Origin: an uncultured Steroidobacteraceae bacterium
GTDB lineage: Bacteria; Pseudomonadota; Gammaproteobacteria; Steroidobacterales; Steroidobacteraceae
NCBI GenBank assembly: GCA_955652795.1
Contig: CATPBQ010000021.1
Span: forward strand, 1-7,013
Reading direction: 5' to 3'
DNA: 7,013 nt
Position numbers and translations under genes: made by a program. This document shows positions 1 through 6,718 of this stretch, in pieces. Below the pieces are notes generated by a model. The model searched no databases and was not told the DNA's origin. It saw only the letters and a list, made by a program, of their open reading frames with translations. Every line of letters starts with the position of its first letter. Position 1 is the stretch's first letter.

Positions 1-162
1 GTCGAGAACCTCGGCGTGAAGCTGCTGGTCGATCCGATGAGCGTGCAATACCTCACCGGCGCGGAGATCGATTACCGCGAGGGGCTCGACGGCGCGCAGT
101 TCGTGATCCGCAACCCGAACGCGACCACCACCTGTGGCTGCGGCTCGTCCTTCGCCGCCTGA
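1..162 (+). CDS. erpA: Iron-sulfur cluster insertion protein ErpA/IscA family, C-terminal part (5' end outside window)
   Basis: This is an open frame running in from the left edge, 53 residues plus TGA. It carries the C-terminal signature of A-type Fe-S carriers: a VKLLVDP-M stretch, the LxGAEIDYREGLDGAQFVIRNPNA pattern, and the terminal Cys-Gly-Cys-Gly motif at visible residues 45-48, followed by SSFAA. The two cysteines of CxC, with one further upstream cysteine outside the window, bind the transferred cluster in this family. A-type carriers receive Fe-S clusters from the Isc or Suf scaffolds and pass them to apo-enzymes; ErpA in E. coli serves isoprenoid synthesis and respiration. The NPNATTTCGCGSSF ending favours ErpA over IscA or SufA, but the missing N-terminal half leaves the subfamily open. 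About half of a typical protein of roughly 110-120 residues is present. Confidence 0.9.
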   Translation, partial: VENLGVKLLVDPMSVQYLTGAEIDYREGLDGAQFVIRNPNATTTCGCGSSFAA

Positions 163-178
163 GCCTGCGGCATCGCGC

Positions 179-1753
179 GTGCCTGCGGCTGTCACCGCCC
201 GATCCGCTGACGCCAAACCCAACGCCCGCCCCGCCCCCCGCCCGGTCCCCGACGTTCTCGCGGCGGTGGACTTAGGCAGCAACAGTTTCCACATGGTGGT
301 CGCGCGCTACTCGCACGGCCAGCTGGTCATCATCGATCGCCTGCGCGAGATGGTGCGCCTCGCCGCCGGCGTCGCCGAGAACGGCCGCATCGACAAGGAC
401 GTAGCGGCCCGCGCGCTCGCCTGCCTGGAGCGTTTCGGCCAGCGGCTGCGTGACATGCACGCCGACAGCGTGCGCGCGGTGGGCACCAACGCGCTGCGCC
501 TGGCGCACCGCAAGCAGGCGTTCCTCGAACGGGCGCGCGAGGCGCTCGGGCATCCGATCGAAATCATTGCCGGCATGGAAGAGGCGCGACTCATCTACTC
601 GGGCGTGGCGCACACCATGCCGAACGAGCCCGGACGGCGCCTGGTGGTCGACATCGGCGGCGGCAGCACCGAGCTCATCATCGGCGAGGCGCTCACGCCG
701 CTCGAGCTGGAGAGCCTGCAGATGGGCTGCGTCGCGCTCAGCGAACGGTTTTTCCGCGACGGCAAGATCTCCGCCAAGCGCTTCGAGCGCGCGCGCCTGG
801 CGGCGCGCCTGGAGCTCGAGCCGGTGCAGGCGGCTTTCCGCCGCCGTGGCTGGGACACCTCCACCGGCAGCTCCGGCACCGTGCGCGCCATCGGGGATGC
901 GATCCGGGTGCTCGATCCCCAGGCGCAGGCCATCACGGCCGCGGGACTGAAGCGCGCGATCGATTATTGCGTGGATGCGGGCCACACGCGTGAGCTGAAG
1001 CTCGAGCCGATCACCGAGGATCGCCGCCCGGTGTTTCCCGGCGGGCTTGCGATTCTCGCCGAGGTGTTCAGCGTGCTCGACATCAAGGACATGCGCATGG
1101 CCGAGGGCGCGATGCGTGAGGGTCTGCTGTACGACATGCTCGGCCGCTACCGGCGCGAGGATGCGCGCGAGCGCACCGTGCGCGCCATGCAGCAGCGCTA
1201 TCACGTCGACATCGAGCAGGCCGAGCGCGTCGAGTCAACCGTGCGCAACTTTCTCGAGCAGACGCGCGACGCCTGGCACCTGGAAGAACCGCTGGCGCAC
1301 CTGGCGCTCAAGTGGGCCGCGCGCCTGCACGAGATCGGCCTGGACGTCTCCCACAGCGGCTATCACCGGCACGGCGCCTATCTGCTGGAAAACGCCGACA
1401 TGCCGGGCTTTCCGCGCGAAGAGCAGCGGCTGCTCGCGCGCCTGGTCGGCGCTCACCGCCGCAAGCTCTCCCTCGAGGGCGTGGAAGAGCTCGTGCCGCC
1501 CTGGGATCGCAGCGCGCTGCACCTGATCGTGCTGCTGCGGCTGGCGGTGCTGCTGCACCGCGGCCGAAGCACCACGGCGCTGCCGTCGCTCGATCTGTCG
1601 GCGACGCCACGCTCGCTGGAAGTGCGCTTTCCGGCGCGCTGGCTCAAGGACCATCCGCTGACTTCGGCGGATCTGCAGCAGGAAGTGGATTATCTGCGCG
1701 CCAGCGGCTTTCGCCTGCGCGTGTTCAGCGCGCGATCAGCGGCAATTTCCTAG
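179..1753 (+). CDS. ppx: Exopolyphosphatase (Ppx/GppA family)
   Basis: Ppx removes terminal phosphates from polyphosphate in the cytoplasm; the close relative GppA also hydrolyses pppGpp. Numbered from the GTG at 179 the protein has 524 residues (E. coli Ppx has 513). The N-terminal ASKHA-type ATPase fold shows the phosphate-1 motif AAVDLGSNSFH (D31), GTNALR at 102-107, the EEARLI motif with catalytic Glu at 135 (E. coli E121), and DIGGGSTE with D158 and E165 (E. coli D143/E150). The C-terminal half has the HD-like domain, with H384-E385 in LHEIGL and HSGYHRHGAYLLENADMPGF after it. Overall similarity to E. coli Ppx is clear along the whole length, so ppx is preferred over gppA. Start: an in-frame GTG at 134 would add 15 residues but overlaps erpA by 29 bases. 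The GTG at 179 lies 16 bases after the erpA stop and gives an N-terminus closer to family length. Neither has a good Shine-Dalgarno. Residues 1-25 are Ala/Pro-rich and probably disordered. Probably co-transcribed with erpA; it ends 3 bp from the convergent ppk stop. Confidence 0.95.
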   Translation: MPAAVTARSADAKPNARPAPRPVPDVLAAVDLGSNSFHMVVARYSHGQLVIIDRLREMVRLAAGVAENGRIDKDVAARALACLERFGQRLRDMHADSVRAVGTNALRLAHRKQAFLERAREALGHPIEIIAGMEEARLIYSGVAHTMPNEPGRRLVVDIGGGSTELIIGEALTPLELESLQMGCVALSERFFRDGKISAKRFERARLAARLELEPVQAAFRRRGWDTSTGSSGTVRAIGDAIRVLDPQAQAITAAGLKRAIDYCVDAGHTRELKLEPITEDRRPVFPGGLAILAEVFSVLDIKDMRMAEGAMREGLLYDMLGRYRREDARERTVRAMQQRYHVDIEQAERVESTVRNFLEQTRDAWHLEEPLAHLALKWAARLHEIGLDVSHSGYHRHGAYLLENADMPGFPREEQRLLARLVGAHRRKLSLEGVEELVPPWDRSALHLIVLLRLAVLLHRGRSTTALPSLDLSATPRSLEVRFPARWLKDHPLTSADLQQEVDYLRASGFRLRVFSARSAAIS

Positions 1754-1756
1754 CGC

Positions 1757-3835
1757 TCACACCACCAGGGTCGGCCCGGCGGCGTATACCGTCAGCAGCT
1801 CCGATTGCGCGCTCAGCGCGCGCTCGCCGCCGCGGCTGATGCGCGTGTAGCTGCCGTCGGGCTGCAGCTTCCACGCCTGGCAGTTGTCTTTCAGACAAAA
1901 ATCGAGATCGCGCAGCATGCGCTCGGCGTGCCGCTCCCGCCGGATCGGGAAGGCCACCTCCACGCGGCGGAAGAAGTTGCGCTCCATCCAGTCGCCGCTG
2001 GAGCAGAACATGTCGGGCTCGCCGCCGTTCTCGAAATAGAACACGCGTGAGTGCTCGAGGAACCGCCCGACGATGGAGCGCACGGCAATATTCTCCGACA
2101 CGCCCGGGACGCCGGGGCGCAGTGCGCACACGCCGCGCACGATCAGATCGATGTTCACGCCGGCGCAGGAGGCGCGGTACAGCGCCTCGATGGCCTGCGG
2201 GTCCACCAGGGCATTCATCTTGGCAATGACCCGCGCCGGGCGCCCGGCGCGCGCGTGCTCCGCTTCGCGCGCGAGTTTGCCCAACACCATCTCGTGCATG
2301 CCGAACGGGGACTGCGTGAGACGGTTGAGCTTCGGGGTCTGGGTAAGGCTCGTCAGCTGCAGGAACAGCTCGTGCACGTCCTGGCCGATCTCGTCGTCGC
2401 TGGTGAACAAGCCGTAGTCGGTGTAGTGCCGCGCGGTGCGCGGGTGGTAGTTGCCGGTGCCCAGATGACAATAGCGGCGGATGCCGCCGGCTTCGCGGCG
2501 CACGACCAGCGCCAGCTTGGCGTGGGTCTTGTAGCCCACGACGCCGTACATGACGTGCGCGCCCGCCTCCTGCAGGCGGTTGGACAGCTCGATGTTCGCT
2601 TCCTCATCGAAGCGGGCGCGCAGCTCGACGATCACCGTGACGTCCTTGCCGGCGTTCGCGGCCGCGACCAGCGCATCGACCAGCGGGGAGTCGTGACCGG
2701 CGCGGTACAGCGTCTGCTTGATCGCCAGCACCTGTGGATCGGCCGCCGCCTGGCGCAGGAAGTCCATCACCGGTACGAAGCTCTGATAAGGGTGATGCAG
2801 CAGCACGTCCTTCTGGCGGATGCAGGCGAACAGGTCGGTGGCGCCCACCAGGCGCTTCGGGGTACCGGGCGTGAAAATCGGGTACTTGAGATCCGGTCGC
2901 TGCACCAGGTCGTACACCGCCGACAGGCGGTTCAGATTGACCGGTCCGGCCACGGGATAGGTGTCGAGGCCGTTGGACGCGAACTGCGCCTGCAGGAACT
3001 TCACCATGTCGTCCGGGCAGTCGTTGGAGGTCTCGAGCCGCACGGCAGCCCCGTAGCGGCGGTGCGCCAGCTCGCCCTCGAGCGCGCGGCGCAGGTCGTC
3101 GATTTCTTCCTCGTCGACGAACAGGTCGCTGTTGCGCGTGCAACGGAACTGGTAGCAGCCGATCACCTTGATGCCGGTGAACAGCTTGTGCACGAAGGCC
3201 TGTACGATGCTGGAGAGCAATACGCAGTCGCGGCGCGCGCCTTCCCCGGGCAGCGGCACCACACGCGGCAGCGAGCGCGGCGCCTGCACGATGGCCAGTT
3301 CGCTGTCGCGGTCGAACGCGTCCTTGCCTTCGAGCCGCACGATGAAGTTGAGACTCTTGTTCTGGATGCGCGGGAAGGGGCGCGCGGGATCGAGCCCCAG
3401 CGGGCTCAAGACCGGTTCCACCTCGCGCTCGAAGTACTGCTCGAGCCACTCGCTCTGCTGCGCGCTCCACTCGCTGGCCCCGAGGAGCGGCACCCCTTCC
3501 GCGGCGAGCGCGGGCAGCAGCAGACTATTGAGGCAGCGGTACTGGTCGGCCACGAGACGGGTGGCGCGATCGTGGATCGCGGCCAGCTGCTCCGGGATCG
3601 ACATGCCGTCGGCCGCGAGCTGCCCGCCGCCGAGCTCCTGCAACTGCTTCAGTCCGGCGACCCGGATCTCGAAGAACTCATCGAGATTGCTGCAGGAGAT
3701 GCACAGGAACTTCAGCCGCTCGAGCAGCGGCACCGACTCGTCGAACGCCTGGTCGAGCACCCGCTGATTGAACTCGAGGAACGACAGTTCCCGGTTGATG
3801 TAGTGGTGGGGCGCCTTGAGGTCCGGCGAATCCAT
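1757..3835 (-). CDS. ppk: Polyphosphate kinase 1 (PPK1)
   Basis: PPK1 reversibly transfers the gamma phosphate of ATP to a growing polyphosphate chain through a phosphohistidine intermediate. The protein has 692 residues, matching the usual size (E. coli 688). It begins with the N domain (YINRELSFLEFNQRVLDQA, then SNLDEFFEIRVAGLK), followed by the H domain and the two phospholipase-D-like C domains. The visible active-site residues are the autophosphorylated His438 in YKTHAK, the second His457 in YCHLGTGN (19 apart, as E. coli H435/H454), and Arg378 (LYRAG) and Arg408 (ARFDEEANI), equivalent to E. coli R375/R405. Everything needed for catalysis is present. The ATG at 3835 places the start 20 bp after the stop of the upstream peptidase gene. 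The nearest purine-rich stretch (AGGGGG) lies 14 bases before the ATG, so spacing is poor and translational coupling is likely. The frame stays open far upstream through the peptidase gene, but that part is not protein-like. The stop is 3 bp from that of ppx. Confidence 0.97.
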   Translation of the reverse strand: MDSPDLKAPHHYINRELSFLEFNQRVLDQAFDESVPLLERLKFLCISCSNLDEFFEIRVAGLKQLQELGGGQLAADGMSIPEQLAAIHDRATRLVADQYRCLNSLLLPALAAEGVPLLGASEWSAQQSEWLEQYFEREVEPVLSPLGLDPARPFPRIQNKSLNFIVRLEGKDAFDRDSELAIVQAPRSLPRVVPLPGEGARRDCVLLSSIVQAFVHKLFTGIKVIGCYQFRCTRNSDLFVDEEEIDDLRRALEGELAHRRYGAAVRLETSNDCPDDMVKFLQAQFASNGLDTYPVAGPVNLNRLSAVYDLVQRPDLKYPIFTPGTPKRLVGATDLFACIRQKDVLLHHPYQSFVPVMDFLRQAAADPQVLAIKQTLYRAGHDSPLVDALVAAANAGKDVTVIVELRARFDEEANIELSNRLQEAGAHVMYGVVGYKTHAKLALVVRREAGGIRRYCHLGTGNYHPRTARHYTDYGLFTSDDEIGQDVHELFLQLTSLTQTPKLNRLTQSPFGMHEMVLGKLAREAEHARAGRPARVIAKMNALVDPQAIEALYRASCAGVNIDLIVRGVCALRPGVPGVSENIAVRSIVGRFLEHSRVFYFENGGEPDMFCSSGDWMERNFFRRVEVAFPIRRERHAERMLRDLDFCLKDNCQAWKLQPDGSYTRISRGGERALSAQSELLTVYAAGPTLVV

Positions 3836-3855
3836 CGGTTCAGCCCGCGCCCCCT

Positions 3856-5241
3856 TCAGCGCGACACGAGCATGGGTCCGGGCTGGGCGTCGAGCGAGGC
3901 GAGCAGGGGCGCCGACCGGGCGAGGAAGTCCACGCGCCAGCGGGCATCGATGGGCGCCGCCCCGGGCAGGATCACGGTCTGGGGGTTCTTGAACACCCCG
4001 TTGACGCGGTATTCGTAGTGCAGATGCGGGCCGGTGGCGAGCCCGGTCATGCCGACGTAGGCGATGACCTTCCCCTGCGTCACGTGCGTCCCGACGCGGG
4101 TTTCTTTCGCGAAGCGCGACAGGTGTCCGTAGACCGTCATCACGCTGCTGGAGTGCTCGATTTCGACCAGGTTTCCGTAGCCGCCCTTGCGGCCGGCGAA
4201 GCGGATGCGCCCGTCGCCTGCGGCGCGCACCGGCGTGCCCAGGGGTGCGGCGTAGTCGACGCCCTGGTGAGCGCGGATGCGGTTCAGGATCGGGTGCCAG
4301 CGCGCCGAGTTGAAGCGCGAGCTCACCCGCGTGAAGTCCACCGGGGCGCGCAGGAACGCCTTGTGCAGGCTTCTGCCCTCGGGCGTGTAGTAGTGCGAGC
4401 CGCCTTCGGGATCGGTGTAGCGCACGGCCCTGAACTCGCGCCCGTGGTTGACGAACGCCGCCGCCTGGATCGGGCCATCCTTCAGGTAGGCGCCGTCGCG
4501 CCAGATCTGGTCGTAGGTGAGGACGAAGGCATCCCCGGGCCGCACGTCCAGCACGAAGTCGATGTCCCAGCCGAAAATATCCGCCAGCGCCACGGCGGTC
4601 TGGTCGTTCGCGCCGGCGGCTGCGACGGCCTCGAAGAGCGAGTGGTCGATGACGCCGCGCACGGTGCGGCTGCGTGTCTCGAGTGGGTTCTGCAGCACGT
4701 CGGCTTTGAGGCCGGAGGGCTCGCGCGACACCTTGAGGGTCTGGCTCTCGTTGAGCCGGCACTCGAGCCCGAAGAGCGCGCCGTCCTTGTGTGTGAAATG
4801 CAGCGACTCACCCGGGCGCAGGCTGTCGAGGTGCGCGCGCATACCGGGGAGACTGCGGAGCGAGGCGAGGTCGGCGAGGTTGAGTTTCAGGCGTCGGAAG
4901 ATATGGTCCAGGGTGTCGTTAGGGGTGACGATCACGTCGGTGGTCGAGAGCGCCGGCTGCTCTGCCGCGGGCCCGGGGGGCGCGACCAGCTGCATCGAGG
5001 AAGAAGGTGGCGGTGCGCTGGCGGGGTGCGCGGGCATTCCCGGTGCCGAGGAGGTGGCCTCCATCGACCCGGCGCTGGCGTTGTCCGCTACGGTGCGGGC
5101 GGCCGGCGCCACCGCCGTTCCGCCGTGCAGCAAGGTCCAGGCGACCACGGCACAGGCGCCGGACTGCAGCCAGAAGGCTGCCGAAACCCTGCGCGGAAGC
5201 CCCGAGAGTTGGTTCAGGGCCCGGTGGAGAATCAGTGCCAT
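3856..5241 (-). CDS. mepM: Membrane-anchored M23 family peptidoglycan DD-endopeptidase, MepM-like
   Basis: The 461-residue protein has a short basic N-terminus, one hydrophobic segment at about 21-39 (an uncleaved anchor or signal), and a Pro/Ala/Ser-rich linker at about 42-100. A LysM-like/OapA-type segment follows at about 102-160 (VIVTPNDTLDHIFRRLKLNLADL), then a middle domain (ADIFGWDIDFVLDVRPGDAFVLTYD), and a C-terminal M23 domain at about 315-425. The zinc and catalytic residues are complete: H325xxxD329 (AHQGVDY), H373 in YGHLS, and H406-L-H408 in GPHLHYE. Enzymes of this architecture (E. coli MepM/YebA, 440 residues) cut D-Ala-meso-DAP crosslinks in the periplasm so that new wall material can be inserted. 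The symbol is given from architecture; another M23 paralogue name is possible. The ATG at 5241 has only a weak upstream purine stretch, but gives the expected anchor. It is divergent from tyrS and probably heads an operon with ppk. Confidence 0.93.
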   Translation of the reverse strand: MALILHRALNQLSGLPRRVSAAFWLQSGACAVVAWTLLHGGTAVAPAARTVADNASAGSMEATSSAPGMPAHPASAPPPSSSMQLVAPPGPAAEQPALSTTDVIVTPNDTLDHIFRRLKLNLADLASLRSLPGMRAHLDSLRPGESLHFTHKDGALFGLECRLNESQTLKVSREPSGLKADVLQNPLETRSRTVRGVIDHSLFEAVAAAGANDQTAVALADIFGWDIDFVLDVRPGDAFVLTYDQIWRDGAYLKDGPIQAAAFVNHGREFRAVRYTDPEGGSHYYTPEGRSLHKAFLRAPVDFTRVSSRFNSARWHPILNRIRAHQGVDYAAPLGTPVRAAGDGRIRFAGRKGGYGNLVEIEHSSSVMTVYGHLSRFAKETRVGTHVTQGKVIAYVGMTGLATGPHLHYEYRVNGVFKNPQTVILPGAAPIDARWRVDFLARSAPLLASLDAQPGPMLVSR

Positions 5242-5394
5242 CGACTACACTTGCTTTCGTCGGTCATAAAAACGCGAACCGTACCGGAGCCATGACCCGC
5301 GGGTCAATGTATGTTAAATGCCGGCCACCGGGACGTACACGTTACGTTACATCCGGGCGCGCAGGCTTGCACAACGGGTTTCACGGGAATTGAG
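5242..5394. promoter_or_regulatory. Divergent promoter region between mepM and tyrS
   Basis: These 153 bp separate two start codons facing away from each other, so promoters for both genes should lie here. The region is locally less GC-rich around 5262-5274 and 5304-5320. Weak candidates only: for tyrS, ATGACC at 5292-5297 and TTAAAT at 5314-5319 with a 16-bp spacer; for mepM, TTGACC on the minus strand (5307 down to 5302), with no convincing -10 at the right distance. Both candidate -35 elements overlap the palindrome at 5293-5306. A GGGA at 5385-5388, six bases before the tyrS ATG, is a plausible ribosome binding site. No T-box or other recognisable riboswitch is visible. Confidence 0.5.
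5293..5306. repeat. Perfect 14-bp palindrome TGACCCGCGGGTCA, possible operator
   Basis: The sequence is identical to its own reverse complement over all 14 bases; the flanking bases (A and A) do not extend it. It lies near the middle of the mepM-tyrS divergent region, about 50 bp upstream of the mepM start and about 90 bp upstream of the tyrS start, and overlaps the best -35-like hexamers on both strands. A dimeric regulator could bind here and affect both genes. I do not recognise it as the site of a particular regulator. Confidence 0.45.
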
Positions 5395-6600
5395 ATGAAT
5401 TTCGAGGACCAGATCGCAGAGCTGGAGCGGGGTGCGCACGAGGTGCTCATTGCCGCTGAGCTGGCGAAGAAGCTCAAGCGTGGCGTGCCGCTGCGCGTGA
5501 AGGCGGGCTTCGATCCCACCGCCCCGGACCTGCATCTCGGGCACACGGTGCTGCTCAACAAGATGCGCCACTTCCAGCAGCTGGGGCACGAAGTGACCTT
5601 CCTCATCGGGGATTTCACCGGGCTGATCGGGGACCCCACCGGGCGCAACGCCACCCGTCCGCCGCTCACGCCCGAAGAGATCCAGACGAATGCGCGCAGC
5701 TACGAAGCCCAGGTGTTCAAGATCCTCGATCGCGAGCGCACCCGTATCGACTTCAACTCGCGCTGGCTGTCGGGGCTCACGGCCGCCGACGTGGTGAAGC
5801 TCGCCGCGCACTACACCGTGGCGCGCATGCTCGAGCGCGATGACTTCTCCAAGCGCTACAAGAGCGGCCAGCCCATCTCGATCCATGAGTTTCTCTATCC
5901 GCTCGCGCAGGGCTACGACTCGGTCGCCATGCGCGCGGACGTGGAGCTGGGCGGCACCGATCAGAAGTTCAATCTCCTGGTCGGGCGCACCCTGCAGGAG
6001 GCCTACGGGCAGGAGCCGCAGGTCGTCATCACCACGCCGTTGCTGGAAGGGACCGACGGCGTCAACAAGATGTCCAAGACCTTGGGCAACTACATCGGCA
6101 TCACTGAAGATGCGGACAGCATGTTCGGCAAGGTGATGTCGATTTCAGACGAGCTCATGTGGCGCTACTTCGAGCTGCTGTCTTTCCGGCCGCTCGCCGA
6201 GATTGCGGCGCAGAGAAGCGAGGCCTCCGGGGGACGCAATCCGCGGGACATCAAGCTCGAGCTGGCTCGGGAGCTCGTGTCGCGCTTTCACGATGCGGCG
6301 GCCGCCGAGCGCGCGCAGCGAAAATTCACCGCCCGGGTGAGCGAGAAGGCGGTTCCGGATGACCTGCCGGTCAGAGTGATTCATGTGGACGGGGCGGGCT
6401 TGCGGGTCGCGAACCTCCTCAAGGAGGCGGGCCTGGCCGCCAGCACCTCCGAGGCCAACCGCAAGATCGAGGAGGGGGCGGTGAAGATTGATGGCGCGCG
6501 GGTCACGGACCGCACGCTGACCCTGGGCGCCGGCGCGGAACACGTCTTCCAGGTGGGGTCCCGGCGTTTTGCCAGGCTCAAGCTCGCGCCAAAACCCTGA
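5395..6600 (+). CDS. tyrS: Tyrosyl-tRNA synthetase
   Basis: This enzyme charges tRNA-Tyr with tyrosine using ATP. It is a 401-residue class I synthetase. Its HIGH-type motif is HLGH at 47-50 (DPTAPDLHLGHTVLL). The tyrosine-pocket segment YDSVAMRADVELGGTDQKFN has GGTDQ at 186-190. The second signature is KMSKT at 225-229, where Thr replaces the final Ser of KMSKS. A C-terminal S4 RNA-binding domain lies at about 335-395 (LRVANLLKEAGLAASTSEANRKI...GAVKIDGARV). Length and motifs match the roughly 400-residue TyrRS group called TyrZ in Pseudomonas, not the longer E. coli TyrS. The ATG at 5395 has GGGA six bases upstream. An upstream in-frame ATG at 5311 would add 28 residues unlike any TyrRS N-terminus and is rejected. 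The stop lies 13 bp before the rRNA promoter -35, with no terminator between. Confidence 0.97.
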   Translation: MNFEDQIAELERGAHEVLIAAELAKKLKRGVPLRVKAGFDPTAPDLHLGHTVLLNKMRHFQQLGHEVTFLIGDFTGLIGDPTGRNATRPPLTPEEIQTNARSYEAQVFKILDRERTRIDFNSRWLSGLTAADVVKLAAHYTVARMLERDDFSKRYKSGQPISIHEFLYPLAQGYDSVAMRADVELGGTDQKFNLLVGRTLQEAYGQEPQVVITTPLLEGTDGVNKMSKTLGNYIGITEDADSMFGKVMSISDELMWRYFELLSFRPLAEIAAQRSEASGGRNPRDIKLELARELVSRFHDAAAAERAQRKFTARVSEKAVPDDLPVRVIHVDGAGLRVANLLKEAGLAASTSEANRKIEEGAVKIDGARVTDRTLTLGAGAEHVFQVGSRRFARLKLAPKP

Positions 6601-6613
6601 GCGACCCGCTCCG

Positions 6614-6641
6614 TTGACAACCCCCTAATCGGGGCTATACT
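6614..6641 (+). promoter_or_regulatory. rRNA operon core promoter (P1-like)
   Basis: A perfect -35 TTGACA (6614-6619) and a near-consensus -10 TATACT (6636-6641) are separated by 16 bp. The bases after the -10 (GCGCGCCCC, 6642-6650) form a GC-rich discriminator, the feature that makes bacterial rRNA promoters sensitive to ppGpp/DksA and initiating NTP levels. Transcription should start near 6647-6649, giving a leader of roughly 230 bases before 16S. The spacer holds a short dyad, CCCC(6621-6624)-N6-GGGG(6631-6634). No AT-rich UP element is visible; the upstream DNA is the tyrS 3' end. Confidence 0.88.
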
Positions 6642-6655
6642 GCGCGCCCCTTGCA

Positions 6656-6680
6656 GCCCCAGCCGCGATGCGGCCGGGGC
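6656..6680 (+). other. Strong hairpin at the start of the rRNA leader
   Basis: The arms 6656-6666 and 6670-6680 pair at 10 of 11 positions (one A-C mismatch) around a GAT loop and are almost entirely G-C. The hairpin would begin about 8 bases after the predicted transcription start. No U-run follows, so it is not an intrinsic terminator. It may protect the 5' end or shape the leader; its role is unknown. Confidence 0.6.
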
Positions 6681-6718
6681 CGTGAGGCTGTGGGCCATCA
6701 TTCGGTTGGGGCCCTTTT

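Noticed and set aside
272..1204. 310-codon minus-strand frame opposite ppx
   Set aside because: It is antisense to a gene with intact catalytic motifs, and its translation looks like a codon shadow.
2051..4018. Long + strand open frame (655 codons) opposite ppk
   Set aside because: It is the complementary reading of ppk in GC-rich DNA. The translation is rich in His/Val/Arg/Gln with no motif, and ppk has complete active-site residues on the other strand.
3836..4762. The ppk reading frame stays open for over 300 codons upstream of the ATG, suggesting a 1001-residue fusion protein
   Set aside because: The upstream part is an Arg/Ala/Pro-rich out-of-frame reading of the M23 peptidase gene, with no domain. 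PPK1 homology begins at the ATG at 3835.
4018..5295. Two long + strand open frames opposite the M23 peptidase gene
   Set aside because: They are GC-driven shadows without recognisable domains; the minus-strand gene has complete zinc ligands and an anchor segment.
5311..5394. 28-residue N-terminal extension of TyrS
   Set aside because: The extension has no family similarity, and the downstream ATG at 5395 has a GGGA at good spacing and gives the normal roughly 400-residue length.
6621..6634. CCCC-N6-GGGG dyad after tyrS as a terminator
   Set aside because: The stem is only 4 bp, no T-run follows, and it lies in the spacer of the rRNA core promoter.
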